39,552 bases of DNA. It comes from JBBSQE01 sp038258095. Lineage in GTDB: Bacteria > Actinomycetota > Thermoleophilia > Solirubrobacterales > 70-9. This document shows positions 1-6,811 of this stretch, piece after piece. Within the stretch, counting starts at the first letter, position 1. Each line of letters starts with the position of its first letter. The notes under the pieces were generated by a model. It was not told where the DNA came from, did not search any database, and saw only the letters and a list, made by a program, of their open reading frames with translations. The stretch is taken from contig JBBSQE010000006.1 in assembly GCA_038258095.1 (NCBI GenBank), forward strand, positions 1 to 39,552. The letters run 5' to 3'. The translations under genes were made by a program, and so were the position numbers.

Positions 1-930
1 CTGGAGCAGGTCATGCAGGGGGGCAAGCCGCTCCTGATCGTGGCCGAGGACGTCGAGGGCGAGTGCCTCGCGACGCTTGTCGTCAACAAGCTGCGCGGCA
101 CCTTCACGGGTGTTGCGGTCAAGGCGCCGGGCTTCGGCGACCGCCGCAAGCGCATGCTGGAGGACATCTCGATCCTCACCGGCGGCGAGGTCATCACCGA
201 GGAGATGGGTCTGAAGCTGGAGAACACCCAGCTCTCCCAGCTCGGCACGGCGCGCCGTGTCGTCGTCTCCAAGGACACGACGACGATCATCGACGGTGGC
301 GGCGAAGGTGACCAGATCAAGGGCCGGATCAAGCAGATCCGCTCCGAGATCGAGAACACCGACTCCGACTTCGATCGCGAGAAGCTCCAGGAGCGCCTCG
401 CGAAGCTGGCAGGAGGCGTCGCCGTGGTCAAGGTCGGAGCTGCGACCGAGACCGAGATGAAGGAGAAGAAGCACCGTGTCGAGGACGCCCTCCAGGCGAC
501 CCGTGCGGCACTCGAAGAGGGTGTCGTCCCGGGCGGCGGAGTCGCGCTTCTGAACGCCCAGAAGGGACTCGACGTCGACGCCCTCACCGACCCGGACGAG
601 GCCACCGGAGCGAGAATCATCCATCGCTCGCTCGAGGAGCCGCTCCGCCAGATCGCCGAGAACAGCGGTCTCGAGGGCTCGGTCGTCGTCAACAAGGTCC
701 GCGACCTGAAGGCCGGAGAGGGCCTGAACGCGGGCACCGGTGAGTACGGCGACCTGGTCAAGGCCGGCGTCATCGACCCGACCATGGTCACGCGCTCTGC
801 CCTGCAGAACGCGGCCTCGATCGCCAAGAACATCCTCACGACGGAGGCGATCGTCGCCGAGCCGCCGGAGGAGAACGGCGCCGGTGGAATGCCCGGCGGC
901 GGAATGCCCGACATGGGCGGCATGATGTAA
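1..930 (+). CDS. groEL: GroEL/Hsp60 chaperonin, 3' part (5' end outside window)
   Basis: This is the C-terminal 309 residues of the 60 kDa chaperonin, which folds cytosolic proteins in an ATP-driven double-ring cage. The reading frame is open from base 1, so the start and the first part of the protein (roughly 235 residues) lie upstream. Visible family signatures are the apical-domain stretch AVKAPGFGDRRKRMLEDI, the intermediate-domain motif EEGVVPGGGVALL, and the Gly/Met-rich tail ending in PDMGGMM. The stop is TAA at 928-930, and a strong hairpin follows at 980-1010. No groES is visible, and whether this is the main or an extra groEL copy cannot be told from the fragment. Identity is essentially certain. 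Confidence 0.98.
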   Translation: MEQVMQGGKPLLIVAEDVEGECLATLVVNKLRGTFTGVAVKAPGFGDRRKRMLEDISILTGGEVITEEMGLKLENTQLSQLGTARRVVVSKDTTTIIDGGGEGDQIKGRIKQIRSEIENTDSDFDREKLQERLAKLAGGVAVVKVGAATETEMKEKKHRVEDALQATRAALEEGVVPGGGVALLNAQKGLDVDALTDPDEATGARIIHRSLEEPLRQIAENSGLEGSVVVNKVRDLKAGEGLNAGTGEYGDLVKAGVIDPTMVTRSALQNAASIAKNILTTEAIVAEPPEENGAGGMPGGGMPDMGGMM

Positions 931-979
931 GCAGCGCATCCGCGCTGTGCACGGCTCGCACGAGCCGTGAGCTTTCTCC

Positions 980-1010
980 GAGAGGCCCGGGCACCCCGCC
1001 CGGGCCTCTC
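980..1010 (+). terminator. Hairpin after groEL
   Basis: A perfect 13-bp GC-rich stem (980-992 pairing with 998-1010) with a 5-nt loop lies 50 nt after the groEL stop. There is no T-tract after it, which is common for actinobacterial terminators. Confidence 0.75.
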
Positions 1011-1039
1011 GCACGTCCGGGGCGGTGTGGCGATGCGCC

Positions 1040-1114
1040 TCTGTGCCCATTTCTTGCGAAATCGTGTGCGCACATTTCGTACGAAGCCGTCTGTGGCCAT
1101 TTTTTACGAAGCCG
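1040..1114. repeat. Three tandem 25-bp iterons upstream of the AbiEi-like gene
   Basis: Three head-to-tail units of exactly 25 bp (1040-1064, 1065-1089, 1090-1114) share the pattern TNTGNGNNCATTT then a TACGAA-like core and GCCG. The first six bases of a fourth unit (ACTGTG, 1115-1120) follow. The middle unit contains the perfect palindrome TTCGTACGAA, and the first has ATTTC/GAAAT arms. The region is AT-richer than its surroundings. A 25-bp period places successive copies about 2.5 helical turns apart. The likely reading is an operator array for a DNA-binding protein, perhaps the winged-helix protein encoded just downstream. Confidence 0.6.
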
Positions 1115-1173
1115 ACTGTGAATCGGCACGTTTTGCGTCCCACACGTGCGCTCGAGCACGACAGCATCGCCCC

Positions 1174-2226
1174 ATGAGCATCGAGTGGACGAAACTGCGG
1201 AAATATTCAGCCGTTCTGGCCACTCGACGGGCGGGGGCGGGCTGGGACGCGGTGCTGGCCTGCCTGGCGGCCGCCCAGCACGGCGTCGTGGCCCGCTGGC
1301 AGCTGATCGACCTGGGGATGACGCGGAACGAGATCGCCCACCGGGTCAAGCGTGGAAGCCTCCACCGCGTGGAGCAGGGCGTCTACGCGGTCGGATCACC
1401 CCTGATGCATCGCCTCGGGTACTTCATGGCGGCGGTGCTCGCCTGCGGGCCCGGGGCCGTCCTGTCGCATCGCTCGGCCGCTGCGATTCGCGGCATCCTC
1501 GAGGACGCCAGGGCGGTGGTCGACGTGATCGCTCCGCATCGTCGCGGGCGAGTGGTCGACGGAATCCGGGCCCATGCGTGCGTGCTGCACCCGGATGACA
1601 TCGACGAGGTCGACGGGATCCCCTGCACCTCGCTCGCCCGGACCATCGTCGACCTCGCCGGCGAGGTCCCGGAGCGGATGCTGACGAGCGCCTATCGCCA
1701 GTCCGAGAAGCTCGAGGAGCTCGACCTGCGGGCGCTGCGGGCGGCGATGAGTCGGGTCGCCCGCCCACGCGGGATCAGGAAGCTGCGAAGGGTGATCGCG
1801 GAGTTCAATCCGGACATGCTCTACGCCGAGAGCGACACCGAGATTCGCATTCTCCAGATCTGCGATGACTTCGGGCTGCCCCGGCCCCAGGTGAATCCGC
1901 TGCTCGAGGTCGAGGGCCACGCTTATCGTCCCGACCTGCTCTGGCCGCGCCATCTCGTGATCGTCGAGGGTGATGGCGCCGCCGATCACTCCTCGCAGCG
2001 CGACCGTCACCTCGACCTCGAGCGCGAGCAGCGGCTGCGCCGGGCCGGCTACCTCGTGCGCCGCTTCACCTGGCACCAGGTGACCTACCAGCCCGATTTG
2101 GTGGCGACCACGATCCGGCGGATTCTGGCCGATCGCGAGCCGCCGCCGAAGCCGACGCGGCCGCGGGCGGACCTCCGCGCCACACCGGGACCCGGGCCCG
2201 AATCAGCCCTGCGGGCCGCTCCGTGA
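1174..2226 (+). CDS. AbiEi-like winged-helix protein with C-terminal DUF559-type nuclease fold
   Basis: About 350 aa. Residues ~25-90 (LAAAQHGVVARWQLIDLGMT...RGVYAVG) resemble the AbiEi N-terminal winged helix-turn-helix antitoxin domain. The last ~100 residues (YRPDLLWPRHLVIVEGDG...RDRHLDLEREQRLRRAGY) resemble the DUF559/Vsr-like PD-(D/E)xK fold. AbiEi proteins are antitoxins and autorepressors of type IV toxin-antitoxin systems, but no AbiEii nucleotidyltransferase is adjacent, so this is a solo gene and its function is open. The ATG at 1174 gives MSIEWTKL, but a 47-nt palindrome (1181-1227) covers the following codons and a second, non-coding copy exists at 13269. The GTG at 1252 is therefore a serious alternative start. 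The 3' end overlaps the convergent gene by 24 nt. Confidence 0.75.
   Translation: MSIEWTKLRKYSAVLATRRAGAGWDAVLACLAAAQHGVVARWQLIDLGMTRNEIAHRVKRGSLHRVEQGVYAVGSPLMHRLGYFMAAVLACGPGAVLSHRSAAAIRGILEDARAVVDVIAPHRRGRVVDGIRAHACVLHPDDIDEVDGIPCTSLARTIVDLAGEVPERMLTSAYRQSEKLEELDLRALRAAMSRVARPRGIRKLRRVIAEFNPDMLYAESDTEIRILQICDDFGLPRPQVNPLLEVEGHAYRPDLLWPRHLVIVEGDGAADHSSQRDRHLDLEREQRLRRAGYLVRRFTWHQVTYQPDLVATTIRRILADREPPPKPTRPRADLRATPGPGPESALRAAP
1181..1227. repeat. 47-nt palindrome, copy 1
   Basis: The arms TCGAGTGG (1181-1188) and CCACTCGA (1220-1227) are perfect inverted repeats separated by 31 nt. The spacer is itself largely palindromic around base 1204 (GAA/TTC, GC/GC and AAC/GTT pairs). A second copy with identical arms and spacer length lies at 13269-13315. 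It probably acts as an operator or short dispersed element. Confidence 0.6.
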
Positions 2227-3315
2227 CGACGGCGCACCCGCCGGGTTCGGCCCTGTGGGCGCGTTCGGGGGCGCCACGGGCAGGTCCGGCGCGTAGTCGA
2301 CGAACCTGTGTTGGCGGAGGATCCGTCCGAGGGTGGCGGTCGTCCTCGGGTAGAGCCCGATGCGGTAGATGTTGCCCGCCTCGCCGAAACCCCGGTAGTA
2401 GGAGAGCATCCGCACGCGCGGGCGTTTGCGGGCCCAGTAGGCGACGCGGCGGATGAAGCGAGGCTGGTCGGTGCCGCTCACGGCGAACTCGGTCAGGGCG
2501 AAAGGCTTGTTGGTGAAGAGGCGCTGGTTGAAGAAGCGGTTCAGGTCCCTCCACACCGGATAGGCGGAATAGAAATCCGTGCCGACCCAGTCGACGTAGG
2601 CTGCACCGGGCCAGTAGTTGCCCGGGAAGTTGCCGCGGACCCTCGGGGAGCCGCCCGGAAGAGGAGTCCACACCATTGCCACGGGAGCGGCGGGGAGATA
2701 GTTCGGGTTCGGGCCGGCCTGCCGGTTCAGCCGGCGCACTCCCGCGGCCTTCAGCCGGGCGTTGATCTCGTCGATCGTTCCGCCGCCGCGGACGATCACG
2801 GCGATTCGCCGGAAGGCCTTGCGATACCAGGTCTGCTGATGGCCGCCGCCTCGCGGCCTGCCGTGACAGTCGAGCGCGGCCCAGGCGTTGAGGCAGCGGT
2901 TGGGCTCCCCGAGCGGCCGGATGTAGCCGTGGATGTCGTTCTTGGCGAAGGTGCTGTTGATCCGCAGCAGGTAGTCGTCTCCGGCCCCGGTGGCGATCTG
3001 CCTCGGCGTGATCAGCTCCTCCTGAGTCTCGTCGTCGTCGGTCGAGATCGTCAGCATGGGCCGCGTCCGGGTCTCCGTCCAGCGGGCCAGCGCAATGGCG
3101 AGGCCGTTGCCGTAGGGGTGGAACGTCTGCAGGACAGCCGGATGGTGGTGGAGGAGGCCTGCGAACTCGTCGAACTCGTCCTCCGTGCCGCGGTCCGACA
3201 CCCCGAAGTAGGTGACCCCCTTCGGCGGAGCGAGCGTGAGCGCCGCTGCGCTCGACGCGCTCAACGCCGCCACGACGACGGCGGCAGTGGCAGAGCCGGC
3301 CAGCACGGCCCGCAT
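2203..3315 (-). CDS. Secreted GH26-like (clan GH-A) glycoside hydrolase, paralogue 1
   Basis: 370 aa from the ATG at 3315; a GTG at 3348 would add a more basic N-terminus. An N-terminal signal peptide (MRAVLAGSATAAVVVAALSA, cleavage near SSAAA) indicates export. The mature domain has the layout of beta-mannanase-like GH26 TIM barrels: YFGVSDRG near the start, GYIRPLGEPNRC with Glu137 as candidate acid/base, YVDWVGTDFYS, and KPFALTEF with Glu276 as candidate nucleophile. Two cysteines in NRCLN...LDC may form a disulfide. A close paralogue lies at 9617-10771 with all of these motifs conserved. The substrate is unknown. The 3' end overlaps the convergent AbiEi-like gene, and it follows the epimerase gene by 70 nt on the same strand. 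Confidence 0.8.
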   Translation of the reverse strand: MRAVLAGSATAAVVVAALSASSAAALTLAPPKGVTYFGVSDRGTEDEFDEFAGLLHHHPAVLQTFHPYGNGLAIALARWTETRTRPMLTISTDDDETQEELITPRQIATGAGDDYLLRINSTFAKNDIHGYIRPLGEPNRCLNAWAALDCHGRPRGGGHQQTWYRKAFRRIAVIVRGGGTIDEINARLKAAGVRRLNRQAGPNPNYLPAAPVAMVWTPLPGGSPRVRGNFPGNYWPGAAYVDWVGTDFYSAYPVWRDLNRFFNQRLFTNKPFALTEFAVSGTDQPRFIRRVAYWARKRPRVRMLSYYRGFGEAGNIYRIGLYPRTTATLGRILRQHRFVDYAPDLPVAPPNAPTGPNPAGAPSSRSGPQG

Positions 3316-3385
3316 CCATCCGGTCTCGGTCGTTCGAAGTCGCCTCACAGAGCCCTGAACACAATCCCTTCGACGGGGGTGCGGT

Positions 3386-4276
3386 TCAGCCCTCCGACAG
3401 GACCTCCGCCATCCGCCGCGGCACAACGCCCAGGGCCTCCGCATCGACGGTCCCGTGCGGCGTCGTCATTGGGACCTCCATCAGCTCGGCCTCCTCCCAG
3501 GTGGCGAAGACCGCCTCCCCGAAGACCTTCCGCAGTCCGATCAGGCTCGACCGCACGATCGGCAGCGGCACATGGATCAGAGGCCGCGGCCGGCCCGCAA
3601 GACGGCTCACCAGGTCCGACATGTCGTCGTAGCTCAGCGTTTCGGGCCCGGCGAGGTCGAACCGCTCGGCACCGGCCTCACTCTCCCGGTCGAGCGTTCC
3701 GAGAACGCTGGCCGCGGCGTCGCGGGCCCAGATCGGCTGGTAGAGGGCCTTGCCCTTGCCCGAGACCGGAAGCACCGGCAGAAAGGAGAAGCGACGAAGG
3801 AGGGTGATCCAGGGGTCGGAGTGGTCGTAGACGATGGAGGGTGCGAGGACGGTCGACGGAATCTCCGAGGAGGCGAGGGCCTGCTCGGCCAGCCACTTGG
3901 CCCGAAAGAAGCGGGTGCGCTGGAAGCTCGAGGCGTTCATCGCGCTGAAGAAGATGAATCGCTTGACGCCGGCCCGCTCGGCCCCCCGCAGGAGGCGGAT
4001 CGTCGCCAGTCCGTTCAGCTCCTCGATGGTCCGGGGAGGCTGGTCGCGGATCGTGGCGGCCAGGTGGATCACGGTGTCGACGCCTCGCAATGCCTGCCGG
4101 ACCAGGTACGGATCGCGGAGATCCCCGAGATCCCCGAGGGTTATCTGCACGTCGACACGGCGCTGGCCGAGGCCGCGGGGCTCGCGCACGAGGCAGCGAA
4201 CACGCTCGTCGCGGTCGAGGAGCATCGGGAGGAGCTGGGAGCCGATCGACCCGGTCGCTCCGGTCAGGAGCAGCAT
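3386..4276 (-). CDS. NAD(P)-binding epimerase/NDUFA9-like SDR protein
   Basis: 296 aa starting at MLLLTGATGSIGSQLL, a typical Rossmann GxxGxxG nucleotide-binding start for extended or atypical short-chain dehydrogenases. VIHLAATIRD and FIFFSAMNAS follow at the expected spacing. The usual YxxxK catalytic pair is not evident (FFRAKWLAEQAL at that point), so this fits the atypical SDR group (complex I NDUFA9-like, NmrA-like) that binds NAD(P) without classical epimerase activity. The C-terminal part (LVSRLAGRPRPLIHVPLP) is also as in that group. The frame is open further upstream, but ATG 4276 fits the family length and start. It is divergent from the ferredoxin gene across a 200-nt gap. The substrate is not identifiable. 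Confidence 0.85.
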   Translation of the reverse strand: MLLLTGATGSIGSQLLPMLLDRDERVRCLVREPRGLGQRRVDVQITLGDLGDLRDPYLVRQALRGVDTVIHLAATIRDQPPRTIEELNGLATIRLLRGAERAGVKRFIFFSAMNASSFQRTRFFRAKWLAEQALASSEIPSTVLAPSIVYDHSDPWITLLRRFSFLPVLPVSGKGKALYQPIWARDAAASVLGTLDRESEAGAERFDLAGPETLSYDDMSDLVSRLAGRPRPLIHVPLPIVRSSLIGLRKVFGEAVFATWEEAELMEVPMTTPHGTVDAEALGVVPRRMAEVLSEG

Positions 4277-4477
4277 GGTCTCGCCGAGGTGTCGCTGATC
4301 AGATTCATCCCGCCCCGTGAACCCTAGTGAGGTGTCCTCGGACGTTGTCCCCCAACGGCAGGACCCGTCCCGGTGCCCGGAAGTCGGTCCACCGCTCCAC
4401 CTCCCTAGAATGTCGCCTTCGCCCGAGCGCCCTGCGCGCTGGGCCGAGAACAAGCCAACCCAGGAGACTGCCTCCAA

Positions 4478-4741
4478 GTGACCTACGTGATCGCGGAACC
4501 GTGCATCGGCCAGAAGGACAACTCCTGCGTCGAGGTCTGCCCGGTGGATTGCATCCATCCCTCGCCCGACGAGCCGGATTACGACAAGGTCGAGATGCTC
4601 TACATCGACCCTGACGAGTGCATCGACTGCGATGCCTGCGTCGAGGCCTGCCCGGTTGACGCCTGCTTCGCCGAGGACCAGCTTCCCTCGGAGTGGGCGA
4701 AGTACGCCGAGATCAACGCCGACTATTACAAGAGCGCGTAG
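4478..4741 (+). CDS. fdxA: 7Fe ferredoxin (FdxA type)
   Basis: 87 aa, GTG start with the SD AGGAG at 4462-4466. The protein opens with TYVIAEPCIG and carries the seven-iron pattern. Cys9, Cys17 and the following CPVDC group supply the [3Fe-4S] and [4Fe-4S] ligands, and CIDCDACVEACPV in the second half supplies the other ligands. The tail (LPSEWAKYAEINADYY) is typical of actinobacterial FdxA, a small soluble electron carrier. In Mycobacterium tuberculosis the fdxA orthologue belongs to the DosR dormancy regulon, but here it is 14 kb or more away from the stress island. A possible -10, TAGAAT, lies at 4406-4411. Confidence 0.95.
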   Translation: MTYVIAEPCIGQKDNSCVEVCPVDCIHPSPDEPDYDKVEMLYIDPDECIDCDACVEACPVDACFAEDQLPSEWAKYAEINADYYKSA

Positions 4742-4868
4742 CGTCCCTCACGGAGCTTCGCCGAGCTCGCCGCCGGCGCCCCTGGCCGCGTCTCCTTGAT
4801 CTCGCGATCCGCGCTTTTTCCGGAGGAGCGCGACTAGAGCCGCGAAAAACGGTTAGTACCTCTGCAGG

Positions 4869-4910
4869 AACCCGTGTCCTAGGAGGACGGGTTGAAAGCC
4901 AGATCAACCC
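4869..4910 (+). promoter_or_regulatory. Leader with two mutually exclusive hairpins before the 4922 gene
   Basis: AACCCGT (4869-4875) pairs perfectly with ACGGGTT (4887-4893), and this hairpin buries an AGGAGG at 4881-4886. GGGTTGA (4889-4895) can instead pair with TCAACCC (4904-4910), leaving a second AGGAGG at 4911-4916 just after it. The two stems share 4889-4893 and cannot coexist. There are also two start contexts: TTG 4892 after the first AGGAGG and ATG 4922 after the second, in the same frame. This is consistent with a small structural switch, but it could be chance in GC-rich DNA. Confidence 0.35.
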
Positions 4911-4921
4911 AGGAGGAACCT

Positions 4922-5440
4922 ATGTTCAATCGTATTCGCGGTCGCATCGGAAGTGCGCATGTACTCGGGATGGTGGCCGTAATCCTCGCCCTCACGGGCA
5001 CGTCGTTCGCGTTGCCGGGCAGGAACTCGGTCGATAGCGGTGACATCCGGAACCGGACCATCCAGGCGGCTGACGTCCGGCCGAACGCCTTCGGTGGAGG
5101 CCAGATCAACGAGAACAGACTCGGCAGGGTGCGCCTCGCGACGGCCGCCCTCGACGCCAAGAATGTTCTCTGGGTCGACGTCAAGAACCCGAACGGCGCG
5201 AAGAACGCCGCCGTCACCCAAGCCGGTCAGCCGAACACGCTGGCGGGTGAGGGCGCCGGGTTCGTCAACGTCGCCTTCGCCCGCCCGGTCTCGGCCTGCT
5301 CGTGGACGGGCACCAGCCAGGGTGGCGGCTTCGTCCAGGTGAACCCTAAGAAGAGCGCCTCGAACGTCGTCACCGTCCGGGTCAGGAACAACGCCGGCAA
5401 CCTGGTCGATGAGCCGTTCAGCCTGCAGGTGGTCTGCTGA
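4922..5440 (+). CDS. Secreted repeat-containing surface protein of a Thermoleophilia family
   Basis: 172 aa from ATG 4922, which has a near-ideal SD (AGGAGG, 4911-4916). The N-terminus (MFNRIRGRIGSAHVLGMVAV, then LALTGTSFA) is a signal peptide or anchor. It is followed by a short array of degenerate pentapeptide-like units (NSVDSGDIRNRTIQAADVRP) like those that follow the signal in many Thermoleophilia exported proteins (NSVGxxQIKNxAVxxxDV style). The C-terminal ~90 residues form an unrecognised, probably beta-rich domain with cysteines in ACSWTG and at the very C-terminus (QVVC), possibly a disulfide. An in-frame TTG at 4892 would add ten residues ahead of the signal and is less likely. The function is unknown. 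Confidence 0.75.
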   Translation: MFNRIRGRIGSAHVLGMVAVILALTGTSFALPGRNSVDSGDIRNRTIQAADVRPNAFGGGQINENRLGRVRLATAALDAKNVLWVDVKNPNGAKNAAVTQAGQPNTLAGEGAGFVNVAFARPVSACSWTGTSQGGGFVQVNPKKSASNVVTVRVRNNAGNLVDEPFSLQVVC

Positions 5441-5485
5441 GGCTGAGTTGACCGCCCCGCATCACGGGCGGAGGGTAGCCAGGTA

Positions 5486-5515
5486 AGACGGGGCGGCCGA
5501 AGGGTCGCCCCGTCT
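5486..5515. terminator. Bidirectional hairpin between convergent genes
   Basis: AGACGGGGCG (5486-5495) and CGCCCCGTCT (5506-5515) form a perfect 10-bp stem with a 10-nt loop, located between the surface protein gene and the convergent mrp gene. Confidence 0.75.
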
Positions 5516-5577
5516 GCGCTTCGGACCATCGAGGCCGAGACGGGCTCGGCGAAGCCGGCCTGCGCGGCCGAGCTCCG

Positions 5578-6726
5578 TTACTGCACCATCGGCAGCTCGC
5601 GCCCCGAGGGCGCGGGCATCTCCGCAGCGGGCGCGGCGGACTGCAGCACCGGCAGCTCCTGCGGAGTCGTCGCGAGGATGCCGCGGGCCGTCTGGCGGAT
5701 CGCCTGGCTGGCCGGTGCGTCCGGTTGCTGGGTGACCAGCGGCAGGCCGGCGTCGGCGTGCTCGCGGAGCTCCTCGGAAAGCGGGATCTTCCCGAGCAGC
5801 GGGGCGTCGATCTCGTCGGCGAGGAGTTGGCCGCCGCCCTCGCCGAAGATCGTGAAGCGCGCACCGTCGGGCGTCGTGAAGCCGGACATGTTCTCGATCA
5901 CGCCGAGGAGCTCGAGGTCGACCTTGGCGGCCATCTGGGCCGCACGCTGGGCGACCGATTGCGCCGCGGGCTGAGGCGTGGTGACGAGCAGCATCTTTGC
6001 CTGCGGCAGGAGCTGGGCGAGGGTCATCGAGACGTCGCCGGTGCCGGGCGGGAGGTCGAGAAGCAGGTACTCCAGCTCGCCCCAGGTGACGTCCTCGAGG
6101 AACTGCTGGATCGCCTTGTGGAGCATCGGGCCGCGCCACACGACGGCGGCGTTCTCCTCGACGAAGAAGCCGATCGACATCACCTTGATTCCGCCGGCGG
6201 ACTCGAGCGGAAGGATCTTGCGCTCGGCATCCACCTCCGGGCGCTGGTTGACGCCGAGCATGCGGGGGATCGAGTAGCCGTATACGTCGCAGTCGATGAC
6301 TCCGGTCGGGTGGCCCTCGGCGACGAGGGCGGCGGCGAGGTTGGCCGTCATCGTCGACTTGCCGACGCCGCCCTTCCCCGACGACACACAGATGATGTTC
6401 TTGACCTGCGCGAGGGCGCCCTCGGGAAGGTTGCCGCGACCGAGAACCTGCTGGAGGTTGCCCTTCTCGTCATCGGAGAGGACATCGAAGCCCACGCTGA
6501 CCTCGGTCACGCCGTCGAGCTCTGATACCTGCTTGCGGACCGCCTGCTCGAAGTGGGAGCGGATCGGGCAGCCGGGCGTCGTCAGCGACACCACGATGTC
6601 GACCCGGCCGCTTTGGTGGGCCTCGATCGAGCGCACCATGCCGAGCTCGACGATGGAGCGGCGCAACTCGGGGTCGATCACGGGACGGAGGGCTTCGGTT
6701 ATCTGCTCATTCGTAGGAAGGCTCAT
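5578..6726 (-). CDS. mrp: Mrp/NBP35-family Fe-S cluster carrier ATPase
   Basis: 382 aa from ATG 6726 (MSLPTNEQ; ATG 6735 is an alternative). Residues ~1-90 form a MIP18/DUF59 domain (RPVIDPELRRSIVELGMV, TTPGCPIRSHF). They are followed by the deviant Walker A GKGGVGKST and the ParA/MinD-type NTPase core (DCDVYGYSIPRML, LLLDLPPGTGD). Family members load Fe-S clusters onto apoproteins. The CxxC found in many Mrp/ApbC proteins after NMS is replaced here (ENMSGFTTPDGARFTIFGEG); I recall the same substitution in mycobacterial Mrp, so it is lineage-typical rather than decay. The C-terminal ~25 residues are Pro/Ala-rich. It is convergent with the surface protein gene and shares the hairpin at 5486. 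Confidence 0.93.
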   Translation of the reverse strand: MSLPTNEQITEALRPVIDPELRRSIVELGMVRSIEAHQSGRVDIVVSLTTPGCPIRSHFEQAVRKQVSELDGVTEVSVGFDVLSDDEKGNLQQVLGRGNLPEGALAQVKNIICVSSGKGGVGKSTMTANLAAALVAEGHPTGVIDCDVYGYSIPRMLGVNQRPEVDAERKILPLESAGGIKVMSIGFFVEENAAVVWRGPMLHKAIQQFLEDVTWGELEYLLLDLPPGTGDVSMTLAQLLPQAKMLLVTTPQPAAQSVAQRAAQMAAKVDLELLGVIENMSGFTTPDGARFTIFGEGGGQLLADEIDAPLLGKIPLSEELREHADAGLPLVTQQPDAPASQAIRQTARGILATTPQELPVLQSAAPAAEMPAPSGRELPMVQ

Positions 6727-6811
6727 GCCCTTCATTCTCGCAAAAGGGGGGAGAGATGCCACCGGCCGCTCCTTGACCCCTCGGAAGATGCAAGCGAGGA
6801 GGGGTGGTTCG

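Noticed and set aside
967..1173. The N-terminal extension of the AbiEi-like frame beginning at 967
   Set aside because: It would code through the groEL terminator hairpin and the 25-bp iterons; this is open frame by chance in GC-rich DNA.
5578..6726. Loss of the Mrp CxxC motif as a defect
   Set aside because: As I recall, mycobacterial Mrp has the same kind of substitution, so this appears to be a lineage feature.
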